Below are positions 1-9,535 of a stretch of 64,000 nt of DNA, one piece after another (the first letter of the stretch is position 1; each line of letters begins with the position of its first letter). A program made the position numbers and the translations under genes. Origin of the DNA: Saprospiraceae bacterium (lineage in GTDB: Bacteria > Bacteroidota > Bacteroidia > Chitinophagales > Saprospiraceae); assembly GCA_026982695.1 (NCBI GenBank), contig JALSGS010000053.1, positions 1-64,000 on the forward strand, written 5' to 3'. The notes below the pieces were generated by a model that worked only from the letters and a program-made list of their open reading frames with translations, searched no databases and was not told the origin of the DNA.

Positions 1-247
1 CCAATTGTAAGCGGAAGATGACCGACATAGCGGCCCCGATCAAGGCCCAAATCATACCCGTGATCAGAAACTGCTTGGCAATCATCTTGTGATCTTGGCT
101 GAAGATGTACTTGGTGATGAAGTTCGACTGGAACTTATCACCATGGTGATGTTCGTGAAAATGGTCGTCGAAGCCGTACTTCTCGATCAGTTCATCGGTA
201 TTGTACACTTGCTTCTCGACCGGCTGGGTTACCACTGTATTTGCCAT
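1..247 (-). CDS. coxA: cytochrome c oxidase subunit I, N-terminal part (cut by window edge)
   Basis: Only the first 82 codons lie in the window; the gene runs off the left edge. The ATG at 247 starts MANTVVTQPVEKQ, followed by a His-rich stretch (HFHEHHH) and then ITKYIFSQDHKMIAKQF leading into the first hydrophobic helix. A DHK(R)xIG-like motif just before helix 1 is typical of haem-copper oxidase subunit I, the inner-membrane subunit that reduces O2. It follows coxB by 54 bases on the same strand and closes the act-cox cluster. The haem and CuB ligands are outside the window, so the oxidase type (aa3 or other) cannot be read here. Confidence 0.88.
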   Translation of the reverse strand, partial: MANTVVTQPVEKQVYNTDELIEKYGFDDHFHEHHHGDKFQSNFITKYIFSQDHKMIAKQFLITGMIWALIGAAMSVIFRLQL

Positions 248-301
248 GGGTGGTAGTATTTAAAAGTTAAACCTTGAATGTGTTATGGGTTGCCACATTC
301 T

Positions 302-1834
302 TTATTTACCCATTATGCGAATTTCTACTCTTCTATTAGCAGCACGCCCCGCTTCGGTGTCGTTGGTGTCCACCGGTTGAGTGGCACCGTAGCCTTTAAC
401 CACCAATCTCGTGGCGTCAATGCCCTTGTTGTTGATCAAATAGTCGGCTACAGCTTGTGCACGTGCTTGAGAAAGCTCCTGATTGGCCTCAGCATTACCC
501 GTATCATCTGTATGCCCTGCAATCTCGATGCGCACGTCGGAATATTTCTTCAGCGCTTCAGCCAGTGCATCCAACTCGTAATGCGAAATGGGAGCGAGTT
601 GAGCTGATCCTTCCACAAAATTGATATGAGGCAGTGGTATAGATTGCACGCCAGGTGCAGCAGAAAGAGCTTCTTCCAGCTTGCTGTTCAAATCTTGCTT
701 GAGTTGCTCAATTTCCTGAGGAAAAAGCTTATCCACATGAGGATCTTCCTCTGTACCTCGTATGGTAGAGAAGTAGTAGGACTGCTGTTCTTGCAACCAC
801 TGCTCGTATTCCTCTTCAGTAACGACACGCACGATTTTGCGCATTGAGAAGTGGCCTTTGCCACAAAGTTCCGCACAAGCCAGCTCGAAATTGAAAGTTT
901 TCCAGCGAGGCTCACTCTCTGGATCATTGGGATCCGTGGGTTCCCACCACTCTGGGTACTTCGGGTTGCCATCTTCATCACGCTCGCCTAGCTTACGCCG
1001 ATATTCTTCAGTAGTCATCGTAGGGGTAAAGACAAAGAAAGTAGGCATACCCGGTACGGCATCCATCTTGACGCGGAAGTGTGGCAAATAAAAGTTGTGC
1101 AGCACGTCTCGCGAGGTAATGCGCACGCGCACTGGCTTGCCCACAGGCAACACTAGATCTGTAGGCTGGAAGTCGTCGAGGTTAGCCTCGTCAGTCCAAT
1201 CTTGCCCCAATGGATTTGTAGCGGTGATCTTGCGATAATCACGTGCACCGAGCTTGTGGTCGGGCCCTGGATAACGCAGGTACCACAAAAATTGTGAGCC
1301 TGTAGCTTCTACTTCTATATAATCTTTACCGGGCACGGCATCTGCTGGAATATCAACCATGATCTCATTCCAGGCTATGAGCCCGCGGATCACCAAGAAG
1401 GTCATTACCACAGCAGGCACGCCCGTCCACAGCAACTCCAAGCGGTCATCATGAGGGTAGAAGTCCGCTTTGTGCCCCTTGCGCCCGCGATATTTCCATG
1501 CGAAGTAGAACAAGGCTACTTGTGTGGCAATAAAGACCAAGCCGGTGAAAAACAACGTCACGTTGAACATGCTGTCGATCTCTCCGCCATGCGCAGAAGC
1601 GGACTCCAGAGGGCCGTAACCCAGCATGAGATTTTTGTAGTGAATGGCAGACCACACACAAAAAGCCAAAAAGAAAACCATAAACCACAGCATCATGCTG
1701 CCATTTACCCTGTTGGTGGCGTATTGCGCTTCTTCTTCTCCGCGAATTTTGCGCGCCAGCTCGGATATCTTCCCGATCTGGATGAGCACTACGACAATCA
1801 GAACAATGGATGCTATCGCCAGAAAAGCCGTCAT
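302..1834 (-). CDS. coxB: cytochrome c oxidase subunit II with a C-terminal OmpA-type domain
   Basis: Subunit II takes electrons from cytochrome c through the binuclear CuA centre on the periplasmic face. The 510-residue protein has hydrophobic segments near residues 1-20, 47-66, 90-112 and 134-155, then the cupredoxin domain. The CuA ligands are complete: H246, then C320, E322, C324, H328 and M331 in CAELCGKGHFSM. Normal Bacteroidota subunits II end soon after this. Here a roughly 55-residue charged linker leads to a full OmpA-type domain (about 400-510) with GHTDDTG, LSQARA and NRRVEI motifs. The two residues that in E. coli OmpA bind diaminopimelate (D271, R286) are matched by D443 and R458 at the same 15-residue spacing. 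The gene sits between actF and coxA. The subunit II call is certain; the tether function of the extra domain is inference. Confidence 0.96.
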   Translation of the reverse strand: MTAFLAIASIVLIVVVLIQIGKISELARKIRGEEEAQYATNRVNGSMMLWFMVFFLAFCVWSAIHYKNLMLGYGPLESASAHGGEIDSMFNVTLFFTGLVFIATQVALFYFAWKYRGRKGHKADFYPHDDRLELLWTGVPAVVMTFLVIRGLIAWNEIMVDIPADAVPGKDYIEVEATGSQFLWYLRYPGPDHKLGARDYRKITATNPLGQDWTDEANLDDFQPTDLVLPVGKPVRVRITSRDVLHNFYLPHFRVKMDAVPGMPTFFVFTPTMTTEEYRRKLGERDEDGNPKYPEWWEPTDPNDPESEPRWKTFNFELACAELCGKGHFSMRKIVRVVTEEEYEQWLQEQQSYYFSTIRGTEEDPHVDKLFPQEIEQLKQDLNSKLEEALSAAPGVQSIPLPHINFVEGSAQLAPISHYELDALAEALKKYSDVRIEIAGHTDDTGNAEANQELSQARAQAVADYLINNKGIDATRLVVKGYGATQPVDTNDTEAGRAANRRVEIRIMGK

Positions 1835-1929
1835 AGTTTCGCTAAGGTTTGGAGGGTTTCCCCTCAGTATTTACGAACAAGATGTAAAACAGAACTGCAA
1901 GTTTTGTTCACAGCTTTTGCAAAAAATAA

Positions 1930-3204
1930 TTAACCAAAGGGCCAAACGTGGTGATGCAAGCTTTCTTCTTTGTACGGATCGTTCTTGGGCAGCAGTGGCA
2001 CTTTTTCCAATTGGCGCATCACCACATACAAGAACAACCCCAAAAAGCCGATCAATGTGCCCAGCTCGAGCAGCCCCGGAATGGTAAAGCCCATCACAAA
2101 ATGAGATCCATGCTCAGCCGCATGCCCAGCCTCTTCTGCGGCGTGAGCCAAATGTTGTACATTGATCAACGCACCTGGCTTAATGGCCTGGAAATAGTCC
2201 CACCAATGGCCGAAGAACACCAAGATCGATACAAAAATTAACGTACCCATTTTGCGCTTAGCCGTATTGGGCATCAGTACTAAGAAGGGCAGCACGAAGT
2301 TTAGAATTAAGTTGCCGTAGAAGAGTACGGGATAATTGTCGAGACGTTCTTTGAAGTAAATGGTCTCTTCCCCTACGTTGCCGTACCAGATTAGCATGTA
2401 CTGATCATACCAAAGGTACGTCCAGAAAATGCTGAAGGCAAACATAAACTTGCCCATATCGTGTAGGTGATCGTCGTTGAGCCAAGGCATATAGCCATTG
2501 CTACGCAGCCAGATAAGCACCAAGATCATCAAGGCAGTAGCACCTACAAACCAGCTAGCAGTCATGTACCAGGCATACATGGTGCTATACCAATGAGCAT
2601 CTATCGACATGAGCCACAGCCAGATCAAGGCAGCACTCGAAAAGGCTGCAAAAAGCAGAAAACCCGCCGAGTACTTGCGCATCTGTTTGTGGAAGGTGAA
2701 GTTAAGAGGGCCTCCCTTTTCATCCTCTTCGAGCGAAAGGCTACGCAGCTTACGAGCTACCCAGTACCAAACACCCACAAAGATGAGTGTGCCAAAAGTA
2801 AACCAGCCTTTGTTGAGAAAAGCCGACTTGTGCTGCAACACCTCATCAGTAGCTACTGCCTGCGGGTCGGCCCAATGATACAGGTGATGCAAATGCCCCC
2901 ATATACCTGCAGCCACAATCAGCATTAGTACCAAGCCTACTGGCAAGAAAAGGGTAAAAGCTTCAACTACTCGCTTGAAAGCTATATACCAACCACCCCA
3001 TGCCGTAATAGCAGCAGCAAGGAAGAATAGTGAGATAAAAGAGATTCCCGTAAAAAAAGCGCTATTGTGCAAAAAGTTGGTCCAAAAGCGCATATGTCCG
3101 GGCGTATGGTCGGTGAAGAACGTCCACAACAGACACACGAGGCCCACCGCCATCATGCCATACAGGAACTTCTTCCGATTGCCGTCAAAGGTGAAATCGC
3201 TCAT
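1930..3204 (-). CDS. actF: alternative complex III, membrane subunit ActF
   Basis: A 424-residue, very hydrophobic protein with about ten predicted helices and His/Trp-rich loops such as HHLYHWADPQ and FGHWWDYFQ. In known ACIII complexes ActF is a polytopic NrfD-related subunit of the inner membrane, partner of ActC, with a proposed role in proton transfer or quinol handling. Length and position, after actE and before coxB, match the usual Bacteroidota order actABCDEF-cox. The C-terminal tail LHHHVWPFG is polar and probably cytoplasmic. Gaps are 77 bases from actE and 95 to coxB, with no terminator between, so co-transcription is likely. Confidence 0.9.
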   Translation of the reverse strand: MSDFTFDGNRKKFLYGMMAVGLVCLLWTFFTDHTPGHMRFWTNFLHNSAFFTGISFISLFFLAAAITAWGGWYIAFKRVVEAFTLFLPVGLVLMLIVAAGIWGHLHHLYHWADPQAVATDEVLQHKSAFLNKGWFTFGTLIFVGVWYWVARKLRSLSLEEDEKGGPLNFTFHKQMRKYSAGFLLFAAFSSAALIWLWLMSIDAHWYSTMYAWYMTASWFVGATALMILVLIWLRSNGYMPWLNDDHLHDMGKFMFAFSIFWTYLWYDQYMLIWYGNVGEETIYFKERLDNYPVLFYGNLILNFVLPFLVLMPNTAKRKMGTLIFVSILVFFGHWWDYFQAIKPGALINVQHLAHAAEEAGHAAEHGSHFVMGFTIPGLLELGTLIGFLGLFLYVVMRQLEKVPLLPKNDPYKEESLHHHVWPFG

Positions 3205-3253
3205 TGTATCTTTTCACATTTATAAATGAACTAAACCTGTTTCAAAGTTGGTT

Positions 3254-3265
3254 TTGCCGAAAGGC
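3254..3265 (-). repeat. dispersed motif copy between actE and actF
   Basis: Minus-strand GCCTTTCGGCAA (plus TTGCCGAAAGGC). Intergenic, 17 bases before the end of actE. One of five exact copies seen. Confidence 0.5.
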
Positions 3266-3281
3266 AAAGGGCTATAGCCAA

Positions 3282-4154
3282 TTAATGCATCTGGCTATTC
3301 ACCTGGTCATTCTGTCCTTCTTTCACAGCAGGAGCAGGTGCTACATTGTGTTCGGCTACTACGGGGCGCAATAACGCCGCGGGAGTGCCGAACTCGGGGT
3401 TTAACGTGTTTTCGTTTTCGTCGTATTTCAGCTTGCGATCTTTGGCTTGCAACGCACGAATCCAGTGGATCACCTGCCACCGCTCTTCATACGACAGTTT
3501 GTCGGCATAGCTCCCCATGACATTAATGCCATGCATAATGGCATGATAATATCGGCCATTAGAAGCCTGCACGTATTCGTCCAACAAAAAGTTCTTAGGT
3601 GCTGCAGGATATACACCTCCATCTTCACGTACTAGGTAGCCATTGCCATCGCCTTTTTCGCCATGGCAAATGCCGCAATAGATATCGTAGAGCTCTTTAC
3701 CTCGTGCTAAGCCCTCGGCAGTAATGGGAAAAGGGTTTTGAATGATTTCTGCAGTAGCACGTGCACGACCTTCCTCTGTATTCGGGTAGTAGTACGGCAC
3801 ATGGCCATTGAGCGGTACGCCAATAGCATTACCTTTCTTACCTAGCAGCACATCAAGCTCTTGAGCTGTCTGGGACTCATCGGCAGCCAAAGCAATGCCC
3901 GTATACCCGCGTGGGATAGTACCTGCTACCGGCTGACGGGGCTTTGACAATTCATAACGCCCCAGCACACTTTCTTCATCAAAGCTGTTCAATGGATAGT
4001 TGATATACACATTCGCCTCATATGCGATGGAATGTGCCATGCCTGGAATAAATTCACTACCTGTCTGATTGGGGCCAGGCTGTTGGCAGGCACTGCCCAT
4101 GAGCAACAGGCCTGCTAACAGGCCAATCAACAGAATATAGTTGGTCTTTTTCAT
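3282..4154 (-). CDS. actE: alternative complex III, monohaem cytochrome c subunit ActE
   Basis: A 290-residue exported lipoprotein. The signal peptide ends in a lipobox-like LMGSAC, giving lipidated Cys23. A single haem c site, CGICH (C160, C163, H164), is followed by GEKGDGNG, and a Met in the HGINVMGSY region is a likely sixth ligand. Family knowledge: ActE carries one haem c and receives electrons from ActA for transfer to the oxidase. The gene lies between actD and actF. The intergenic DNA below it (3205-3281) holds one copy of a repeated 12-base motif. Confidence 0.92.
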   Translation of the reverse strand: MKKTNYILLIGLLAGLLLMGSACQQPGPNQTGSEFIPGMAHSIAYEANVYINYPLNSFDEESVLGRYELSKPRQPVAGTIPRGYTGIALAADESQTAQELDVLLGKKGNAIGVPLNGHVPYYYPNTEEGRARATAEIIQNPFPITAEGLARGKELYDIYCGICHGEKGDGNGYLVREDGGVYPAAPKNFLLDEYVQASNGRYYHAIMHGINVMGSYADKLSYEERWQVIHWIRALQAKDRKLKYDENENTLNPEFGTPAALLRPVVAEHNVAPAPAVKEGQNDQVNSQMH

Positions 4155-4219
4155 TGTTACGATTCGTGCTTGGTTGCCAAATCAAATTTCACAGCCCATT
4201 ACACAGGCTGCACCTAATT

Positions 4220-4753
4220 TTATTTCTTCTCAATTGTTTTTTCATGCACTTCACTAGCACCTGTACGCTTGAGAAAGTCGCGCAACTGATCCACTTCTGC
4301 TTGGCTCTTACCCGACTTGTCAAAAGCCAAGCAGAACTTGTCATCCGTGATGCGATCATCAAGCGTGGGATTATCCACTCCAAAGCCTTGCCCATTGACG
4401 ATGTAAAAACTTACCGTCATGCCAATGGCTGCAAAGAGCACGGTAAGCTCAAAAGTGATGGGGATAAACGCAGGCACTGACCAAAACGGCTTACCACCAA
4501 AAATTATAGGATAGTCCTTGGTGAAGATCCACGTCATACCTAAAAAAGCCGTCAGGGTACCTATCATGCCATACACAAAGCCTGCAATGTGCAGGCGAGA
4601 CTCGGCCAGGCCCAAGGCCTGCTCCATGCCGTGCACAGGGAAAGGTGTAAACACATCCATGATATCCAGATGCTGCTGTCGCGCTTCCTTGACGGCTTTG
4701 AGCAGGATTTCTTCGTCGTCATATAAGCCGAAGAGTACGTCCTTCTTTTTCAT
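4220..4753 (-). CDS. actD: alternative complex III, subunit ActD (DUF3341)
   Basis: A 177-residue protein that starts MKKKDVLFGLYDDEEILLKA, the conserved opening of DUF3341/ActD proteins, with an N-terminal soluble alpha/beta part (about 1-60) ending in DVFTPFPVHGMEQALG. Two transmembrane helices follow (about 60-85 and 105-130). ActD is a cofactor-free subunit that packs against ActC and ActF in the inner membrane. The C-terminal 45 residues are charged. The position between actC and actE agrees with the assignment. Confidence 0.9.
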   Translation of the reverse strand: MKKKDVLFGLYDDEEILLKAVKEARQQHLDIMDVFTPFPVHGMEQALGLAESRLHIAGFVYGMIGTLTAFLGMTWIFTKDYPIIFGGKPFWSVPAFIPITFELTVLFAAIGMTVSFYIVNGQGFGVDNPTLDDRITDDKFCLAFDKSGKSQAEVDQLRDFLKRTGASEVHEKTIEKK

Positions 4754-4830
4754 TTATTGAGCAGTTTACGGTTGTTCGCTATTCGTTTTGTTGGAATTGC
4801 CTGTCGGCAAATGCACACTGCCACAGCACA

Positions 4831-6231
4831 TCAATGCGATGCTGCCGCTTCTGCCTTTTTCGCAGCCTCTACACCTACATACTGATCACCAGCCGTCTTG
4901 AGAATGGCTTTCACCTCAGCTACAGCCACTACTGGCGCCACCTTCACAAAAATGAGATAGAGCGTAAAGAACAGCCCAAAGGTGCCCAAATAGATGCCAA
5001 TCTCTACCCAGCTAGGCCAATAGTAACTCCAACTCGAGGGCAAATAGTCACGAGCCAAAGTCGACACAATGATCACATATCGCTCGAACCACATGCCAAT
5101 ATTGACAAAAATGGACATGAAGAAAGTAATGGTGACATTTCGGCGAAACTTCTTGATCCAGAATATATTAGGCGAAAGCACGTTGCAACCCATCATTCCA
5201 ATATAAGCCCAATAATAGGGGCCAAACACGCGATTGTAAAAGGCAAACATCTCATAAATATAACCTGAATACCAGGCGATAAACAACTCAGTCAGGTAAG
5301 CCGTACCTACAATCCAACCTGTCAGCAAGATCACCTTGTTCATGCTCTCGATATGCGCAATGGTGATATAGTCTTCCAGCTTGAGCAGCTTGCGCGTGAT
5401 GGTCATCAGCGTTTGCACCATGGCAAAACCCGAGAAGATGGCCCCTGCCACGAAGTATGGCGGGAAGATGGTAGTATGCCAACCTGGAATCACAGAAGTG
5501 GCGAAGTCAAAACTCACAATCGTGTGCACAGAAAGTACCAGTGGCGTGGCCAAGCCTGCCAAAATCAGCGACAGCGATTCAAAGCGCTGCCAATGTTTGG
5601 CAGATCCCGTCCAGCCCATCGCAAAAAAGCCATAAATCTTGCGGCGCAAGCCCTTGGCCCTGTCACGCACGGTAGCCAAGTCAGGTACCAAGCCCGTGTA
5701 CCAGAACAGCAGCGATACCGTGAAGTAAGTAGAAATGGCGAACAGATCCCACAACAGCGGCGAGTTGAAGTTCACCCACAACGGGCCGCGCGTGTTGGGG
5801 TAAGGAAACATAAAGAAATCAAACCATGGGCGCCCAGTATGTGTCGCGGGAAACAGCCCCGCACACATCACGGCAAAAATGGTCATGGCTTCTGCTGCCC
5901 GGTTGACACCTGTACGCCACTTTTGGCGGAACAGCAGCAAGATGGCCGAAATCAGCGTACCAGCATGGCCAATACCGATCCACCAAACGAAGTTGGTAAT
6001 GTCATACCCCCAGCCAATGGTGCGGTTCACGTTCCACGAACCGATCCCGACCCAGAAAGTCCAGATAAGACAAAACACGCCATAGGCCAACAGCAAAGCT
6101 GAAGCCATGGTAGCCAAAGCCCAGCTCACCGTGGTTTTTTCGGTGGGCGACACCAAGTCTTCCGTAATGTCGTGATAAGTCTTGTGGCCCGTGATGAGCG
6201 GCTCGCGTATAGGAGAAACTGGCTGACTCAT
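4831..6231 (-). CDS. actC: alternative complex III, quinol-binding membrane subunit ActC (NrfD family)
   Basis: A 466-residue NrfD/PsrC-type protein with about ten transmembrane helices. Conserved family landmarks are visible: NFVWWIGIGHAGTLISAILL, the loop ATHTGRPWFDFFMFPYPN, and GPYYWAYIGMMGCNVLSPN. In ACIII, ActC docks the iron-sulfur subunit ActB and forms the menaquinol site on the periplasmic side. It lies 43 bases after actB and 77 before actD. The C-terminus ends in an Ala/Lys/Glu-rich tail (VEAAKKAEAAASH). No odd features. Confidence 0.93.
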   Translation of the reverse strand: MSQPVSPIREPLITGHKTYHDITEDLVSPTEKTTVSWALATMASALLLAYGVFCLIWTFWVGIGSWNVNRTIGWGYDITNFVWWIGIGHAGTLISAILLLFRQKWRTGVNRAAEAMTIFAVMCAGLFPATHTGRPWFDFFMFPYPNTRGPLWVNFNSPLLWDLFAISTYFTVSLLFWYTGLVPDLATVRDRAKGLRRKIYGFFAMGWTGSAKHWQRFESLSLILAGLATPLVLSVHTIVSFDFATSVIPGWHTTIFPPYFVAGAIFSGFAMVQTLMTITRKLLKLEDYITIAHIESMNKVILLTGWIVGTAYLTELFIAWYSGYIYEMFAFYNRVFGPYYWAYIGMMGCNVLSPNIFWIKKFRRNVTITFFMSIFVNIGMWFERYVIIVSTLARDYLPSSWSYYWPSWVEIGIYLGTFGLFFTLYLIFVKVAPVVAVAEVKAILKTAGDQYVGVEAAKKAEAAASH

Positions 6232-6274
6232 TTGTATTCAGTGATTTTTCATTTTCACAAAAAAAGCGGCAAGC

Positions 6275-9200
6275 TTAACCCAACGCCTCTACTTTGTTGG
6301 TCACCTTAGCCTTGTATTGCACCGAAGGCCGCACACCAATCTCTTCGAGGACGACATAGTTCAGTTCCGAGTTGTATTGCTGGCGTACCGCACTCTTTTC
6401 GTTGTTGGTGTCGCCAAAAGTGATAGCGCCTGTGGGGCAAGCTGTCTGGCAAGCAGTCTTCACGTCGTGATCTTCCAACTTGCGGCCTTCGCGCTTAGCC
6501 GTGAGCTTGCCTTCTTGTATGCGCTGCACGCAGAAGCTACACTTTTCCATTACCCCGCGCTCGCGTACCGTCACATCGGGGTTGAGCACCATGCGCACCA
6601 GATTGTCGGCATAGACTACTTCGCCATTGACCTCATTCTCATTGATGGGGAACAAGTCGGCTGTGGTGTAGTCCAACCAATTGAAGCGACGCACTTTGTA
6701 AGGGCAGTTGTTAGCGCAATAGCGCGTACCGATACAGCGGTTGTAAGCCATCTGGTTGAGCCCTTCCGCACTGTGATTAGTGGCTGACACTGGGCATACA
6801 TTCTCGCAAGGCGCATTGTCGCAATGCTGACACATCATCGGCTGATAGACCACATTGGGGTTTTCGTAATCGCCAAAGAAGTAGCGATCAATGCGCAACC
6901 ACGTCATCTCATGATGGCGGAACACTTCGTATTTGCCCACCACCGGTACGTTGTTCTCTGCCATGCAGGCCACTTCACAAGCTCCACAACCAATGCAGGC
7001 ATTTAAGTCGATATGCATGCCCCAATGGTGGCCTTGCGAATAGTACTTTTCCTTGTATTCTTCGTACGGGTAAAGTGTTTGCTGATTGAGATGCTCGGCC
7101 TCGTGGCGCTCTTCCTTCAATTCTTCGACAAATTTGTCGAGCTCTGAAAGATTCGCCCTGCGTATGATGGTGCGATCGACCAACCCACCTTGATACCCTT
7201 CCTTGATGGTCGTCACGGCCTGCTCATCTACATTGATCACCTCATCACTACCCTCTTTCTTGCCCGTCACACCCATGGTGTGATGGTACTGTACACAGGC
7301 CATCTCGTATTTGCCAGCTTTGCCGAGTACTTTCACATCCGTATTGTAGTACTGAGTGTTGCCATCAGCATCTATAGTGAGCCAAGGATTAGCATCTACA
7401 CCCACACCTACACCAGCTTTGCCCGCTACGCGACGGCCATAGCCCAGTGCTAAGCCCACCGTACCGCGCATCTGGCCAAACTGACGTACTACAGGCAACA
7501 CGGCTTTCCGTCCAGCCACTTCAATTTCTGCCTTATCAGCAAAACCGTAAAATTCCTCTTGGTTAAAGCCAGCAAAGGGACCTTCGCCGTCGAAGTGGCG
7601 ATGACCATCGAACACTACCGGCACCATCAAGTAGTTATCCCACACACAGCGGTTGATGGGATCGGGCAACTCCATGAGCCACGGATTGTCGGCATACTGG
7701 CCGTTGCCTATATTAACTGTCTCGACAAACTGAATTTCCAGCTCACTATTGGCGGGCTTGGTGACTTTTGCGGCAGCAGCTTGCACATCACCAGCGAAGC
7801 TCACTTGTGGCTCCTGCTCTTCCAGCTCGAATACTCCGTCGTGCAAGCTCATGTCCCAAAAGCGCTGGAAGGTGGCATATTTGGTCTGACGCGGGAACAT
7901 ATCGTGCTCCCAAGTAGCCTTCAAATACTCGTAATAAGGCTGCTCAGTTTGTGTATTGAGGTTAGCACTCTCTGCCCAACGCAACAGCGTTTCTTCTGCC
8001 TGTCGTGTATCGAAAAGGGGCGCAATGGTAGGCTGTATCAAGCTATACATGCCGCGCTTGGGCTCAGCATCGCCCCAACTTTCGAGTAGGTGATGGGTAG
8101 GTGCTACATAATCACACAGAGCCGTAGTTTCATCGGGCATACCCGAAAACGACACCTTCAGCTTGACCTTCTGCAGTGCTTCGGCAAAAGCATCGGCATT
8201 GGGCAGTTCGTAGGCTGGATTAGCCCCCCAGAAGAACACGGCATCAACTGCGCCCTTGTTCATCTCACCGATCAGTTGCTGTACATCTCGGTCGATGCCC
8301 TGGCGCTGCAAAGAAGCATTGGCAAAACGCACCGTCTTGCCAATATTGCCCAGCATATTATTGATGGCATTGACCAAAATCTGTTCACCTATATTGTTGG
8401 TGCCACTCACCACCAACGACTGACCTCGATGACGCCACAAATCCTCAGCGGCTTGTTTGAGCATGGCCGCAGCTTTGTCATTCACTTTAGGCGCTGAAAC
8501 TGTGGGCTGTCCTGCCTTCCGAGCAAGCTCGTTGTACAGAGCAGCTATGGCAGCTCCTTGCTCCGAGGGCTTGACCAAGATGCGATGGTCTGCATTCGAG
8601 CCTGTAAGCGTCATGGCAGCCTCTACCTGATAGTGGCGCGACATCTTGGCCTTGTGCACGTCCTCAATCTTACGGTTGGCCGCATATTGCCGTGCATACT
8701 CGACTGGGGAGATCCAAGTGCCCAAAAAGTCTGCTCCAAAGCTCACGATCACGTCTGCCTGGTCAAAGCGGTAATTGGGCACTACGCGCTGGCCAAAGCA
8801 AGCTTCATTGGCCTGAATCAATGCTGAGGCCGACACCGGATCATAGGTTACCACTTTTGCATTGGGATAGGCAGCTTGAAACTCTTCTAATACCTTTTTA
8901 GCTGTGGGGCTCAAAAGCGTATGAGTCACTATGCGGATATGGCTATTTGCCGTAAGGCTGTTCATCACAGCCTGGTCCACATCTTTCCACGACTGCTGGG
9001 TAAAGCGCCCTTGCTCCATCTTTCCAGGTCCAGCAAAGCGATTGGTGTCGTACAAGCTCAACACAACGGCTTGCGCACGTGCACTTGTGCCTCCATAGGT
9101 CACATTCGACAAGCTGTTGCCCTCAATTTTGATCGGCCGCCCCTCACGCGTCTTGACCAACACGGCACAGTAATCCCCACCATTGACGAAGCTCGAAGCA

Positions 9201-9475
9201 TAGTAAGTGGCCACGCCAGGCACAATGGTGTCGGGCTTGACCACATAAGGAATTGCGCGCTTAACAGGAATATCGCAACTGGCAGCGATGGTAGCAGCGC
9301 CCAGGCTAAAGCCCAAAAACTTGAGAAAGTCACGACGATTGGCAGCTACCTTGTCCACCTCTTTGCCTACGGGCAAATCCGGAAATTCGCGAGCAGCTGC
9401 CTCTTCAAAAGCTGCTGCATTTTCGAGTTGATCGATGCCGATCCAGGTGTGGTTCTTCTTAGTCTTGTTTTCCAT
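6275..9475 (-). CDS. actB: alternative complex III, iron-sulfur subunit ActB (molybdopterin-oxidoreductase-like fused to ferredoxin domain)
   Basis: A 1066-residue fusion: a molybdopterin-oxidoreductase-like part that in this family has lost its cofactor (about 70-740), then a four-cluster ferredoxin part (about 770-1040). A twin-arginine signal, RRDFLKFLGFS, starts at R47-R48, unusually far from the N-terminus as is normal for ActB. Cluster motifs seen are CIGCGACEVACMAEN, CQHCDNAPCENVC, CIGTRYCANNCP, and CSFC paired with CQTACPTGA. In the third motif Thr replaces the second Cys, which fits the one [3Fe-4S] plus three [4Fe-4S] clusters described for ACIII. ActB carries electrons from menaquinol at ActC to the haems of ActA. 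Start ATG at 9475. Confidence 0.95.
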   Translation of the reverse strand: MENKTKKNHTWIGIDQLENAAAFEEAAAREFPDLPVGKEVDKVAANRRDFLKFLGFSLGAATIAASCDIPVKRAIPYVVKPDTIVPGVATYYASSFVNGGDYCAVLVKTREGRPIKIEGNSLSNVTYGGTSARAQAVVLSLYDTNRFAGPGKMEQGRFTQQSWKDVDQAVMNSLTANSHIRIVTHTLLSPTAKKVLEEFQAAYPNAKVVTYDPVSASALIQANEACFGQRVVPNYRFDQADVIVSFGADFLGTWISPVEYARQYAANRKIEDVHKAKMSRHYQVEAAMTLTGSNADHRILVKPSEQGAAIAALYNELARKAGQPTVSAPKVNDKAAAMLKQAAEDLWRHRGQSLVVSGTNNIGEQILVNAINNMLGNIGKTVRFANASLQRQGIDRDVQQLIGEMNKGAVDAVFFWGANPAYELPNADAFAEALQKVKLKVSFSGMPDETTALCDYVAPTHHLLESWGDAEPKRGMYSLIQPTIAPLFDTRQAEETLLRWAESANLNTQTEQPYYEYLKATWEHDMFPRQTKYATFQRFWDMSLHDGVFELEEQEPQVSFAGDVQAAAAKVTKPANSELEIQFVETVNIGNGQYADNPWLMELPDPINRCVWDNYLMVPVVFDGHRHFDGEGPFAGFNQEEFYGFADKAEIEVAGRKAVLPVVRQFGQMRGTVGLALGYGRRVAGKAGVGVGVDANPWLTIDADGNTQYYNTDVKVLGKAGKYEMACVQYHHTMGVTGKKEGSDEVINVDEQAVTTIKEGYQGGLVDRTIIRRANLSELDKFVEELKEERHEAEHLNQQTLYPYEEYKEKYYSQGHHWGMHIDLNACIGCGACEVACMAENNVPVVGKYEVFRHHEMTWLRIDRYFFGDYENPNVVYQPMMCQHCDNAPCENVCPVSATNHSAEGLNQMAYNRCIGTRYCANNCPYKVRRFNWLDYTTADLFPINENEVNGEVVYADNLVRMVLNPDVTVRERGVMEKCSFCVQRIQEGKLTAKREGRKLEDHDVKTACQTACPTGAITFGDTNNEKSAVRQQYNSELNYVVLEEIGVRPSVQYKAKVTNKVEALG

Positions 9476-9535
9476 TTTTATGCTGGAATATTTGAGTCAA
9501 ACAAATTAGGACACACGAGCAGTACAAGCTGCTAA

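Noticed and set aside
1451-1933. Long plus-strand open frames opposite coxB, actF, actB and other minus-strand genes
   Set aside because: They are antisense frames over well-recognised genes, with no family resemblance or signals of their own.
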